Below, in pieces: positions 24,094-36,279 of a stretch of 64,000 nt of DNA; position 1 is the first letter of the stretch, and every line of letters starts with the position of its first letter. The DNA is taken from assembly GCA_963693085.1 (NCBI GenBank), contig OY856412.1, forward strand, positions 1,063,228,744-1,063,292,743, written 5' to 3'. The translations under genes were made by a program, and so were the position numbers. The stretch comes from Alisma plantago-aquatica. Lineage: Eukaryota; Streptophyta; Magnoliopsida; Alismatales; Alismataceae. The notes beneath the pieces are model-generated. The model ran no database searches. It was given only the letters and a program-made list of their open reading frames with translations, and was not told where the DNA came from.

Positions 24094-27000
24094 ACGTCAT
24101 GTTCTGGAACGTGCAGGGTGTTTGTGACAAAGACACCCAAAACACGGTGAAGGAGTTAGTCAATCGTTATCATGTCTCTGTGTTGGGGCTGTTTGAAACT
24201 CACTGTAGTGGCCCTCGTGCTATGAAGATCATCAAATCCATGGGTTCGCCCAATCTCACCGCGTGGAAGCGGTGGGCTTTTCCGGGGGTATTTGGGTTCT
24301 ATGGAAGCAACATATTCAGATGGAAATCCTTCTTTCTCACAAGCAGTTCATCCATTGTCGAGTTAATGGAGATTGCTTAATCACCTTCATCTATGGTGGA
24401 ACTACACGAAGCGCTCGTAAATTCCTTTGGAATCACCTCTCCTCCCTTGCCCCGACCATCCAATCCCCTTGCCTGGTTGCAGGGGACTTCAATGTGGTTA
24501 TGTTTCGGTCTGAGAAATTCGGCGGCGTTTCCTTTGACAATGCCAATAGCAGGGACTTTGTGGAAGCCATGCAGGTCTGCGAGTTGTTCGACTTGGGGGC
24601 CAATGGGGCACGCACAACGTTTCGGTGAGGGCTTCTTCATGAAAGACTGGACCGAGCCTTAGGCAACTCTCTATGGCTAAATTCTCCTTTAGCTGGATAG
24701 GTAGTTGTCCTAGAGACGAATCACTCAGATCATGCGCCTCTCCTTGTTTCGTCTCAAATTGGTGGTCCTCGACGGCAACCGGTCCCCCGTACTGCAGCAA
24801 GCTGGAAGATGTTGGCGGGTTTCAAAACCTTTCTAAAAGATCACTGGGACGCTGACTCTACTCTCCCAGATGCAGGTGCTCACTTTCTAGGCCAAGCGAC
24901 TGCTTGGGTGACGAGGAAGAAGAAAGATGATAGAAGAAGGAAGGACCAGCTCGGCAACAAAATTCGATGGAACCAATTGCAACTGGCTCTCCGCTATGAC
25001 CTGCCGATTGCTAAAGATACCATCACCTACCAGGCGGAACTCGATTCTATTCTGCGTAGGGAGGAAGCTGATTGGCAACAGAAGGCGAGGTGCAACTAGG
25101 TGGCATTGGGAGACAACAATATGAAAATTTTTCATGCTTCGGTCAAGGAAAGATGAAGGCGGAACACTATCACAAAGCTCAAAAATGAGAACGGCGATTG
25201 GGTGGAGCAAGGTGCCGATCTAAACAATCTTGTTCTAGATTTTTTTGCTAACGTTTATCAGGAAAACCCCTCCGCACACCGCCTACGTGCTTGCGCATCC
25301 TTCCCAGGGGTCTTTCCGACCCTATCTCTCCAGGAGGTTGATGATCTGTGTAGAGCACCCACCACTGAGGAGAATTGGTGATCTCTCCACGCCATGGCCC
25401 CGTTGAAGGCGTCGGGTCCAGATGGAATCGACGCCTCCTTCTACCAAGAGCACTGGGACATTCTACATCACCAAGTGATGCATTTTATCCAAGCTGCCTT
25501 CGAAGGAGAATCCATCATCGCCGAGTGCGCGGATTCGACCCTCGTCCTCATCCCAAAGGTGCCACATCCGGAGACGTGTGGTCAGCTGCAGCCCATCTCG
25601 TTGAACAATGTCTACACCAAGCTGCTGTCCAAGGTGATTGCAAATCGGCTGAAGCGCTACCTCCCTTCTTGGATTTCTCCTTATCAATCTAGTTTCGTTC
25701 CTGGGAAAAAGATTGGAGACAATGTGGTGCTGGTTCAGGAGATTATACACTCCATGGAAGCCAAGCAACGACGCAAACAATTGTTTGCTATCAAACTCGA
25801 TCTCATTAAAGCTTTCGATAAGATGAGCTGGACCTTTGTTGAAGACACCCTTCGTAGAACAGCCATACCAGATAATGTGATCCACATCATCATGCAAATC
25901 CTAAGTTCGGGCAAGTCTTCTGTCCTGTGGAACGGGGATATCATCGGCAGTTTCAAACCCTCCTGTGGGGTCAAACAAGGGGACCCCTTGTCTCCATACA
26001 TCTTTGTTCTTTGCTTGGAGCGCATGAGCCAGATGATAGAAGAACAGGTTGCTCAAGGGAACTAGAAACCCATCCAGCTCACTAGGCAGCACCTTCCTTT
26101 TTCCCACGCCTGCTTTGCTGATGATATCATATTGTTTGGAGAAGCCACACCTGGACAGGCTCGGGTTGTGAGGAGATGTCTCAAGCTCTTCAGCAAGGCT
26201 TCGGGGCAACACCTCTCCAACGCAAAATCCTCAATTTTCTTCTCGACGAATACCAATAGAACTCTCCGTGCGAGAATCTGTAGAATCCTGGACATAAAAG
26301 AGACCACTTATCTTGGTCGACACCTGGGCATTCCCATCATTCACAAACGGAAAAGCAAGGAACATTTCCAGTTCCTAATCGAGAAGATTCACAGCCGGAT
26401 ATGTAATTGGCAGCACCATCTCCTTTCTCTCGCTGGAAGGGCCACCCTAGCCACTTCGGTTCTCCAGTCACAATCTTGTTATACAATGCAATCTGTCCTC
26501 CTTCCTGTTTCCATCACGGACAAGATTGATCAGCTTACCCGGAACTTCTTATGGAGCAACTCACACGCAGCCACAAAACTGAGCCTAGTTGCCTGGAGGA
26601 ACGTCTCTAAACCCAAGCACCTGGGAGGCTTGGGAATCAGACCAGCTAAGAATTTTAACTCATCTCTAATTATGAAGCTAGCATGGGAGTTCACACAAGG
26701 CAAGAGGATCCCGTGGATAGCCCTCATGCAAGCCAAATACGGGAAGCAACACACGGATCACAGATCAGGCTCACACACTTGGCGAGGAATCAGCACACTC
26801 ATGCCCTTCATCCTTTCTAACTCGCACGTCTCTGCTATCTCTGGTACTGAGACCAATCTATGGGACGATAAATGGATTGGTGATGGCCATGCACCCGAGC
26901 TCATAAGTGAGCGTGTGATTCCAGAAGACATCAGGGACATGGTTGTTGCTAGCTTGGTTTCCGATGATGGGAGATGGGATCATGATTTTATCTGATACTG

Positions 27001-28171
27001 GTTTAACAAAGATACAAGCAATGCTATTCTATCCATGCCAACTCTAAGACTCTCTTATGGTCCATACGGACGAGTGTGGCTACACACCCCTGATGGCCGT
27101 TTCTCGTCAAATTCAGCCTACAAATGTCTCTCTCAAACTGGCCCCAGTGAAAATAATGGATGCTTTGCTATCATTTGGTCCTTGGCTATACAACAACGGG
27201 TTAAAACCAACCTCTGGTTAGCATACCGCAATCGTTTGCTTACAAATGATCTGCGGGTGACCCGACATCTCACCGACAACACATCTTGTTCAAGGTGTAA
27301 TCACCCGACAGAAACAGTCCTACATGCTATTAGAGACTGCCCAACATCACACGATCTCTGGACAAGGCTAGTACCTCAGACAGCCACCGAATTCTTCTCC
27401 GGCGATTCCATTAAGATTTGGATAGATTACAACCTCAAGCAGATGAAGAAGGAGGCGCATTGGGCCAATCTTTTCGCCATCGCTTGCTGGTGGCTTTGGA
27501 AAGGAAGGAACACTCATATCTTTGAAGGTCATTGCATTCCCACTTCTATTTTGGAAATGCATAGCAGAGCTGATCTTCAGACTGCTGCTGATGCTTATTC
27601 GAAGAAGGAAAGCCCGACCACACAAATCTCCTTAACGCGTGGGCTGACTGACCCATCAGTGCAGTTCGAAACCATCATCCATGTTGATACAACTGTGAAA
27701 GCTTCGGAAGACATCCTTGCTACGAGCCTCATTGTACGTTCTAAGGAGGGTTCTTGGATTGGCGGTCAAGCCAAACGTGAAAGAGGTTCAGATCCTATGA
27801 GGGGGGAACTTCTTGCTATCAAGTATGGTCTGGAACATGTTGCTCAACAACCAAGCACTTCATGCATCATCTTCACTGATTCTCTTACTGCAGTGCAGTG
27901 GATCCGAATGGAGGAGGAAGTCCCTTTAAAATACAAGCTGTTGGTTCATGCTATCTGATGTTATTGGCCCGAACTGAGCTCACCACCCATAAGTTATATC
28001 AGAAGGAAGCAGAACACCTTAGCTGATTGGCTAGCCAAACAATGCCACAAGCAACCATCGCTCTTCAGTAATTGGCCTTCTTGTCCTCCACCTCTTCTGA
28101 AAGACCTTCAGACAGATATCCTTTCCTTTCCTTTCCAGCATTTCTCTTTGTCTTCCTCGATTAGTTTGTAA
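24084..28171 (+). pseudogene. LINE C ORF2: endonuclease, RT, zf-RVT, RNase H
   Basis: It starts at an ATG inside the last codons of ORF1 (MSINVMFWNVQG, the usual endonuclease opening). One base is missing near 24241, after which the frame is constant to the TAA at 28169. In-frame stops are TGA at 24626, TAG at 24698, TAG at 25097, TGA at 25154, TGA at 25379, TAG at 26063, TGA at 26993 and TGA at 27956. Domains: apurinic-type endonuclease (GFSGGIWVLW, GDFNVV, SDHAPLL), RT from 25394 (GPDGIDASFYQ, LIPKV, FAIKLDLIKAFDKM, GVKQGDPLSP, FADDIILFG), zf-RVT (CSRCNH and LHAIRDCP, near 27290-27345) and RNase H from 27680 with the D, E, D, D residues in VDTTV, GELLAI, FTDSL and LADWLA. Function in the family: target-primed reverse transcription. 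Confidence 0.92.
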
Positions 28172-28212
28172 CCAGTAGTTTCTGGTGTTCCACAAAAAAA
28201 TCCTCTTGTTAT

Positions 28213-28258
28213 GCCCTAATCTCATGATTAGTGGTAATCGTGGGATCAGGGCGTGACA
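28213..28258 (+). mobile_element. Element B 3' LTR, terminal segment
   Basis: GCCCTAATCTCATGATTAG through GCGTGACA continues the 3' LTR of B after LINE C and matches the 5' LTR end at 14512-14557. Confidence 0.85.
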
Positions 28259-29364
28259 ACGGGGGTCTTGACCAGTAGGGTAGACTCCTTACAGTTGTGT
28301 GGTACCCAACACCAACCGAGGATGTCGGTGGTACCTGTGTTACATGTTGTAAGTGATCAGTGGTCAATAGGTCCACTGATGCACAGTAATCCTGAGGGCT
28401 TTGACTCACCGCCTAAGTACCCAGGTTAAGAGGGGGAGTCTGAGATATCTGGCCGCTCCCATTATCCACTAAGAGGCAGACGTGCCGAGGCCCACTACAG
28501 ACATGGTCTTACTCGAGGCTTAGGAACCCAGGCATGCTTCTAAGCCTTGTACAGTGAGATTGTATCTTATTGTGATTCTTTCACATGTTGTGGTACACCT
28601 CATGTGGGTTCAGGGCATAGTGAGATGAATGAGAGGTTAAACAAGTGTGCACAATTATTCAATTATTCTTTGTATGTATTTGAGTTATTAGTTCTATTTA
28701 TAATCAATTAAGCATGTTTATATATTGATTCACTCTTGTATATGTCTAGAGTATTGTGCCATATTTATGTTTGTGAATGATTAGTCTCTTTAAAGCTCAT
28801 TGTTGTTATAATTTCTATTAGTTGCTCAACAATATATTTGTAATTATATAAGTGATTTAGACTATTTCTTTGAAGTACTTATTCAATGAGGGAGTAGGCT
28901 CACCCCTCTACTCACAATTTTTAGGGAAACCACGTGGTCTTGAAAAAGGTCAAAGCATCAGAGTAGATCTACCACATCAGTTAAGTATGAGATTAGTTAA
29001 GTTCAGTTGGTCCCTGTCACTCTAGGTTCTTGTCTAGATGTGAGAGAGTTGTAAATGATGTTTTGTATCTTTGTTTCCTTGATAAGAGAGAATGTATCTG
29101 ATTGTCATGTCATATGTACATAGAAGTGTGAGAAACATAATGAATGTATGGATGTCTATCATTAATGTTGAGATCATATTAGAGTAATACAAGTTTAATC
29201 TCTTTTAAAGTTTGTTTATGTGATTGGATGTGAGAAAAGAAAGAGTTTGAAATGAAATAAAGAAAAAGAAGAAAAAGTATGGGAGTGAACTTTGTATTAA
29301 GTATAGTCCTGAAATTTATGCCCTAATCTCATGATTAGTGGTAATCGTGGGATGCGGGTGTGAC
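28259..29364 (+). mobile_element. Element A second LTR, segment 3 (3' end)
   Basis: After B, sequence homologous to 3632-5502 of the first A LTR resumes. It starts ACGGGGGTC like 3636 and contains one copy of the terminal block that is duplicated in the first LTR. It ends GATGCGGGTGTGACA, identical to the end at 5502. No primer site follows, as expected for the outer end of an element. Confidence 0.75.
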
Positions 29365-30170
29365 AAAACTAGTCTGGGTGATGCATAACATGGATACAAA
29401 CTTCTTCATTGTGCAAGAGGGAACTTGGATTGACTTAATCACCAATCCACCCTCTAATTCATATAATAACATCCTTATGGCAATTGCATGTTGGGCTATA
29501 TGGCAATATCACAATGAACAATCCCATGTCACCATAGTGAAACCTAGGTCGATCCTCATCTCCTTCATTAAAGAGAGGACTCAGACCATCATCCTACTCC
29601 CAGATCACCTTTGCAAACCTACCCAATACAACTTTCAACACGTTCATGTGTATTCCTAACATGTATGACATCTTTCTTTTTGTAGACGTTGTCTTCCAAG
29701 GGCACTCCCTTGGGATGGGCTCTAGAACTCATGCCGTTAACTCAACTGGCCAATGCATCTTGGGTCAAGGCCTTCCTATGCATGATTCATGTACACTTGA
29801 AGCCAAAGTTGCTACCATAATCCACAAAGTTTATCTGTGTACATAATATAACTAGGACAATGTAACTATCTACTCAGATGCCTCATCAGCCATTGCCATG
29901 CTTACAGGTCACTATTCCATAGCCAGCAAGTTGGAACCTCACTAGAGGAGGTTCCTAAAACTCAAGATGGAAATCAACAATCTTTGTGTTTCCTTCATTC
30001 GCATAGCTACAAAAGGTTAGTTGATGCCATTGCAAAACACTCCATTTACTCCTTCTCACCTCACTCTTTCTTTAAAGAGAATCCTCAATGGCTATCTCTA
30101 GACGTCCATGTTAACCTTGATTCAATTTGGGATGCAATAGATATCAAGAATAAAACTTAACATCTATATT
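29365..30170 (+). pseudogene. LINE ORF2 C-terminal relic (RNase H)
   Basis: Fragments in shifting frames: ACWAIWQYHNEQSH (29488-29530) is the post-zf-RVT segment. Then FVDVVFQG near 29680, SCTLEAKVATI near 29785, YSDASSAIAML near 29873 and a VDAIAKHS segment near 30025 match the order of the RNase H domain at the end of plant LINE ORF2. Stops at 29657 and 29844 and one or more frameshifts break it. It begins immediately at the end of the A LTR, so A probably inserted into this older LINE. The left half would lie outside the window. Confidence 0.65.
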
Positions 30171-30855
30171 TTTCAAGAAAATATATTCTAGTTGATGTTT
30201 ATATATAGTGCATTCATGAATGCTTTTCTTGAATGGTTGAATAGTAGTCAGGATAAACCCTAATTGAGAATTCAAAGATAACTATATTTGAAAAATATGT
30301 GTAAATTAGTGAAGATATAAATAACATGTTGAAACATTTGATCATGTTGAGATTATTTTTATTTGTTAGGTAATCCACCCAATCACACTGAAGATCAATT
30401 TTTATCATCTTTGATTTAGATTCTCGTAGAAATCAACCATGATTAGATAAATATTGAGCTAGCCTTGGTGGGTGTTAGTTTGGATGTGTATCAAAATCAA
30501 TGTGGGAACAGTTTAGGTTGGAAACAACCCTTGGTAGGATCAAATAGAGAAGGTGACTTACCTAGTGCATGATTGACTCAACATCAAGAGTTGTTCCAAC
30601 AAACACACAACACAAACACTTCCCTTGATACATGCATATGTTAGGTAGATAACAACTATCTAGCTCAAACCACAATGAAGAATACTATTACAATAATATA
30701 AGTAATGAGACAAAGATTACTTCCTTCTTTATGTACCATCCAAAATATTTCCTATATCTATATAATCTTATACAATACAATACAAGTGTAATCCTTTATG
30801 AACTCTAGACAACCTTATCTATCTCGTAGTAAGATTTTGATGTAAAATTTTTATC
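30171..30855. other. AT-rich stretch without recognised feature
   Basis: No open frame above about 65 codons, no terminal repeats and no recognisable motif. Probably decayed repeat DNA. Confidence 0.5.
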
Positions 30856-31050
30856 TTAAAAATCTTGTGATCCTTGTATATATGACATTGTTACCCCATG
30901 CAAATAACACTTCAAGACCTTAATGGTGAGATCAAGTACATCAAACTCTAATTCTCGATTTGGATAATTATCCTCATGCATCTCAAGCTGTCTAGAAGAA
31001 CATGCAACTAAATTCCTAACATGCATCAAAACACATCCATTCCCTTCCAT
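30856..31050 (-). pseudogene. Ty3/gypsy RNase H fragment, antisense
   Basis: On the minus strand, GCVLMHVRNLVACSSRQLE, HEDNYPNRELEF and KCYLHGV match the Ty3/gypsy RNase H block that reads GCVLMQ, ASRQ, HE-NYP and HYLYG in the intact family (compare element B at 17520-17660). No flanking RT or integrase is visible in the same orientation, so this is an isolated fragment about 65 codons long. Confidence 0.65.
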
Positions 31051-31214
31051 TAAAACATATTAGAGAACAAAATGTTTCTAAACTATTTTGGATAAAAACA
31101 ATAGCCTACTTTTTTAGTACAAATATAAGAACTAGGATGGTAGTAATCATCCTAACAAAGGAGCTTCCTTCTTGGTGTTTGTATCAATGGTATTGATATG
31201 TAACTATAATATCA

Positions 31215-31320
31215 TAAGAGTATTCCTACAGCCATTTTCATGTACACTTCAAAATTGTGGTATTTTACATTGACAACATCTTCGTATTTACCAAACTCCA
31301 AGATAATAACATAAAAAAGG
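31215..31320 (+). pseudogene. Possible RT active-site relic
   Basis: The frame reads FKIVVFYIDNIFVFTK near 31248-31298, close to the gypsy/copia RT active-site motif with one Asp replaced by Asn. It is too short to assign to a family. Confidence 0.35.
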
Positions 31321-31459
31321 GATAGGACATATACATATGGTCAATACTATACTACAAAGTTATTGGTTATCTATATGCATTTAAGGGGAATCATTGATAA
31401 TGACTACTTATTCTGAATAGAGTACCCCCAATAAAAAATTAAACTAGTCCTTTGGGGCT

Positions 31460-31700
31460 TTGGTGAGGTAGGAAGACAAGTTTGAAACATCTGGAAGTGT
31501 GGACTTGCACATGTACTTATCCTAGAACAACAACAAAGAATTTGAGACCCAAACCAATTAAAACCATATTTTTGAGCTTTGTGGAGACAGGTGTGCACCA
31601 TGAAATTTTTTCACTGGATATGATATTTATAGAATATGTCAAAGCAGTGTATGAATTCCATGTTACAACATTCTTTGATAATATATTCCTATGAATACTA
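31460..31700 (+). pseudogene. Ty1/copia integrase C-terminal relic
   Basis: An open frame of about 70 codons reads LEVWTC near the start, then RPKPIKTIFLSFVE and HHEIF. These align in order with the post-catalytic region of copia integrases (the conserved LRVWGC, KLDPK, IFVGY blocks). It lies 5' of copia RT remains in the same orientation (32100-32460), which supports one decayed element. Confidence 0.5.
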
Positions 31701-32099
31701 GTGTACATAATAGTGTCTCTTTAGTAGATTAGTACCCTATAGTTTGCATCCTGAATCAAGTGGAAAACGTATTCATTGTGGGGGTGTTTAATGTTTTTCT
31801 TTTAAATTAGTGAATTTCAAGAACATAAATGAACTAAGGTGAAATTAATTGAGCAAGGATATTGAATGAGAACGTTATTCTATCAATTATATAATGAGTG
31901 ATGTCATCTTTCCTACTAGAAATTTATGGCTTCATCTTAACTGATTTAGATTATGAACATGTTAATGATGAACACAATTCAATTCATTCTAATGTAACTT
32001 CATAAGTATTGGATTTACCTCTTAGTTTCACTATAGTGAAATGCAAATTGATACTGCAAATTTACTTGAAATCAAATAGATCTATTAATAAGTACACGG

Positions 32100-32460
32100 T
32101 CATACTAGTTTCCAATGGATACAAAAAAGGAGGGAATGCATTATTTTGAGACACACTCATGCTTCTCATATGACAACCATTCAAGTAAAAGTAACACTAA
32201 ATTCTAGATATGACCTCTCTATACACTATATGGATGTGAAGATTCCATTTTAGCATGGTGATCATCATTAGGAGATATACACAATAATCAAAGATTTTTT
32301 TGGCTGTTGGGAATAAATCCAACATGTGTTAATTAGTCAAGTCATTACATGGTTTGAAAAAAACCACTAAACAAATACAAAAAGTTTGATGATGTCGTAT
32401 CATCTATTGGACTTATTCTAAACATTTTTTATAAGTGCATATACTATAAACTATGGAATA
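32100..32460 (+). pseudogene. Ty1/copia reverse transcriptase relic
   Basis: Successive frames contain LSIHYMDVKIPF, then GD and EIYT (the copia MDVKTAFLNG-E-EIYM motif), VKSLHGLKKTTKQ (the SLYGLKQAPR motif) and KKFDDVVSSIGLILN with YKCIYY (the KFD...GF-RS--D-C-Y motif). Stops and at least two frameshifts intervene. The order and spacing are those of copia RT, so the identification is firm although the copy is ruined. Confidence 0.65.
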
Positions 32461-33811
32461 ATGTTTTTTTTAATTTTATGCATATATATAATATTTTGAT
32501 TTTTGATCCAATATGTAATTAATTAATTTAATAAATTATTATCATTTAGTATGATTGAGGTAAATAAGTTGTGAGTTGAATATGTGTCTTAAGAGTTTAA
32601 GACCACTCTAACTGTCAATCAAATAAACATCACTCATTCTCACTATGCTGAGAAGGTTGTTCATAGTTTTGACTATACATGACATATACCTTTGCAAAAT
32701 TCATATGACGCTTGTATATATTGTAGAAGATGAAAATGGATCTACTCTCCATTAGGTAGCCTCAAATTATTGAAAATTTGATGGAACTTATGAATTTTAT
32801 ATGGAAAATCATTGCATATATTTTGTATAATTTGGGTAGAAACACAAGTTGTCCAAGCAGAACCCACCAAAAGCCGTACACAATTACTTCGATATGTAAA
32901 TGGTAGGAAACCCCTTGAGATCAGTTATGAATTCCTTCAATACCTAAATGATGTAGTGACGCAAGTTGGGTGGCTAAAAACTATAGAAGACTAGGAGTAA
33001 TGAATACCTGGACATTTCTTTTGTTGGGTGGTGTATATAATCATATAATATTATCGAGGTCCACCGTTTAGGCTAAGTCATGTGCTCTGAATAAATTAGG
33101 ATGGAAACATAATTGCAAAAGTGACTTATGTCAAGCTTAATCAAAATAAAAGAACCGCTTATTGTAGTTCCTTGTTATTGTGATATCATAAATACATTTT
33201 CTAAATAATTTCCTACATGTAAAACTAGAGACAAAGGAGATACACTCAAGTCAAACAACAATTTATAAGGAAACCTTTATGTATTTGGGTTGTGTATATT
33301 CATTTATAGGTGCCAAAGACAATACACCATATCTTTTACTAAGTGAATATTTGTATCCAGAATAGTAATATGTAGGTTGGGGATGGGAATAAAACCCAAC
33401 ATGTGTTCATATATCAAATACACCAAAAATATGTGGAAATCCCCGAAATTGGACTTGATGTGGTTGTAACAAGGTATCGTGTGAATTGACAAAACTTGGA
33501 TAAGAAATTGTTTATATAAATATGTGTTTATTTATCTACTAGACACCTATCATTGTCATGGACTACAAGTTAATAAGTGATGTTTTTCTGAATGGGGTTT
33601 AGTGTTAGGAAAGGTTAAATTAGAACTTCTTGGGATATTCCTAAACAAGTGATTTAAACTATGTTGTCACCATAGGAGAATTTGTTGTTCCATAAAATCA
33701 GTTCTGTTGTAGAATGAGGATTTAGAATTTTTTTGCATTGTCCTTAGAGGCAACTAAAACAACTTTTTATTATGTCATCTACAATAGATGATTTTACATC
33801 CAAGGTTCAAG
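32461..33811. other. AT-rich decayed sequence, probably the rest of the copia relic
   Basis: About 1.35 kb with no clear domain. A weak LLRYVNGRK trace at 32885-32910 might be the copia segment downstream of RT. No LTR or TSD found. Confidence 0.3.
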
Positions 33812-34215
33812 TTAAAGATGTTTGTTCTCCTAGATCTATAAGGGTAATATCATATAACTTAAGTAGCGGTCCAAACCATATTACTGTTGTTGGAAAACAT
33901 ACTATGATAGATTTTATGTGTCTATATTTTTTGATCGAAAAAATATAGACACATAAAATCCTTAAAGATGTTTGTTCTCCTAGATCTATAAGGGTAATAT
34001 CATATAACTTAAGTAGCGGTCCAAACCATATTATTGTTGTTGGAAAACATGCTATGATAGATTTTATGTGTCTATATTTTTTGGTTGGAAAAATATAGAC
34101 ACATAAAATCCTTAAAGATGTTTGTTCTACTAGATCTATAAGGGTAATATCATATAACTTAAGTAGCGGTCCAAACCATATTACCCTTATATGATTTTAT
34201 GTGTCTATATTCTAC
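33812..34215 (+). repeat. 150-bp tandem repeat, 2.7 copies, with hairpins
   Basis: The word TTAAAGATGTTTGTTCT begins units at 33812, 33962 and 34112, exactly 150 bases apart; the third copy is truncated and altered after about 34193. The first unit ends in an inverted repeat with perfect 23-bp arms (33910-33932 and 33938-33960) around a five-base loop. The second unit keeps it with one arm-end mismatch (34060-34082 and 34088-34110). Near-identity of the units points to a recent local amplification. No coding capacity. Confidence 0.88.
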
Positions 34216-36279
34216 AACTAGTCTTTATAAGGGACTAGAAATATTAATCGTATGCCGAGCCTAGTAGTAACAACATTTGTTATTGTAGTGGTGTATGTAT
34301 CAAGGTATGTCAAGATTTTCATCCAACATTTTCTACCTACACATTGGTTTTGACTCTTATATATTGGAAGGATAGTGCACTTGTGCTCTAAAGTTCTAGA
34401 GAAGGACATGAAGACCACACACACACCCATGAAGTATGCACTTGGCTAGTGTAGGGACTTGGGACTGAACACTCATGACTATGGTCTTGAGTACTTAAAA
34501 GTGATGTTTGCTTTCTTTTTTACCATTAAGTTATAAGGATATTTGTCCCTCAGATTCGTCGAGGAGTACATCCAGTGGTAGCTTATTAGTACACTCATCT
34601 AAGGAACCTGATTTTGACCCTTGGTTGTCCCCCCTAGTATAGATTTACCCCCTAATGTAGGACATCCAACTATCTAATTTGAATGTCCCTTGTAGTTTGC
34701 ACTTATATGAGGATGGGGGTGAGAGTTTACTCTTCCAGGGTGGGTCAAATGGTTTCCTACATGGGTGAGTTTCTTACAAATAAAAAAGAAGTTTTCTTCT
34801 CAAATATATTTAACCAAATACATATTGTATCTACCCATATATGACTTGTGTATGATTTGGTAAGTAATTAATATAACCTAATAAAAACCTTTTGTTCATA
34901 TGGTCATATATGTGCGGTATTGGTAAGTGTGTGGTTTAAATTTGTCCAAAATAACTGCCAAATAAGCACATAAAATTTGTTGGCACTTTCATTTTTTACA
35001 ATAGTAAATTTTTGAGAGTTTTCATTTATTTTTTGATGGATATCTAAATAAACTACTATAATGATTCAGGTAGAAAGATTCACTAATCATATTTTCTACT
35101 AGAGGCTCTATCATGACAATGAAGTCCTTTATCATTTTCTTTTGAGTTCATATTCTACTTATGCATGTACTGGCTCTACGATATGCTTTAGGAAATTGAG
35201 GTGTGCTCAAAGTCCATTATAGTTATCATGTGATGTTCTATTCTGGAGAAAAAGGCACATGCAAATCCACATAACTATTTTGGGGAAGTATTTTATCCAA
35301 GACAAGTCCTAAGTAACAATTACCCATATATATGTTTAATCTTGCTTGATAATTGTTTTATTCTCTAATTGTTTGGGTATTTAATTTCTTGGTAGATTGT
35401 TGCTGATATAAACCAATATGTCAATTTCATTGTTGAATTTATATAACTAATACATGTTTTATGTTGTCTTTTATCAATATAATAGACCAATGACTTGTAT
35501 TTTTCACGAGTAAAATTTCTCTCATTGTGTGGTGCAACAAAAACATGTTTCCTTTTTTGGCTAGAGGGCAATTTAGAAACATATTAACAAACAAAGTCCA
35601 TACCAAGTAGATACTAGAATGATCCTAGAACATGACCTAAAGCTTATACAACACCTAATTTCAATTCCATATATGGTCCTAGACTATGAACTAAACATGT
35701 ATTCGCACTCTCCACATCTACCTTTCCCCATATAAGATACAAATAAGTGAGAAAGATAGACATAGATTGGGAAGGCCTAGGGTGATGTCATGTCATGTAT
35801 GAGACCAAAAGCACTCTGAAAAGATGTAACCCTTCCCCCCAAAATCGAAAAACCCTAGTGTAAATTTTTTTAACCAAGAACAATCCATAGTTTTAAATAG
35901 GCTATCTTGAATCTTAACATTGGGTGCCTAACCTCACTATTTTCCTTGAATTGTTATCTCTCACACTCACCCTTAAATGGAAAAGAGTTTCCTATGTTGT
36001 TCACTCCCATGGTGATACAATAAACATCCCATAATAGTTTGACAAACTAAATTATCCTATCAGAGTTAGGAGCATGTATCCTCAAATCTACCCTATACCT
36101 TAGTCCCCATAGAAAATCCCTTATATGAAAAACTAATGAATTTCTATGGAAGATCAAATATATACTTTTATTACCGCTTGTGAAAATGGAAGAAATTTAT
36201 TTCTCATGCATAATTGTGTGCTAACAGTTTACCTAGAAGCACAATAATCCTATAACTATAGACTCAACCATGTCTGAGG
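34216..36279. other. Stretch without recognised feature
   Basis: About 2 kb of AT-rich sequence. Only short chance frames and no terminal repeats. It could include the LTR or leader of relic G, but I see no boundary. Confidence 0.4.

Larger units (their letters stand above)
22329..28201 (+). mobile_element. LINE C, near full-length L1-type retrotransposon
   Basis: A 5.9-kb insertion in the 3' LTR of element B. It has ORF1, then ORF2 overlapping it by 10 bases, and ends in a run of seven A (28194-28200) after a short 3' UTR. It is bounded by a perfect 11-bp target duplication. The base composition is visibly more GC-rich than the AT-rich DNA around it. Only 19 bases lie between the 5' end and the ORF1 start, so a small 5' truncation of the UTR is possible. 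Confidence 0.92.

Noticed and set aside
33910..33960. microRNA precursor
   Set aside because: A perfect 23-bp stem with a 5-base loop is too short for a plant pre-miRNA, and it occurs within a tandem repeat.
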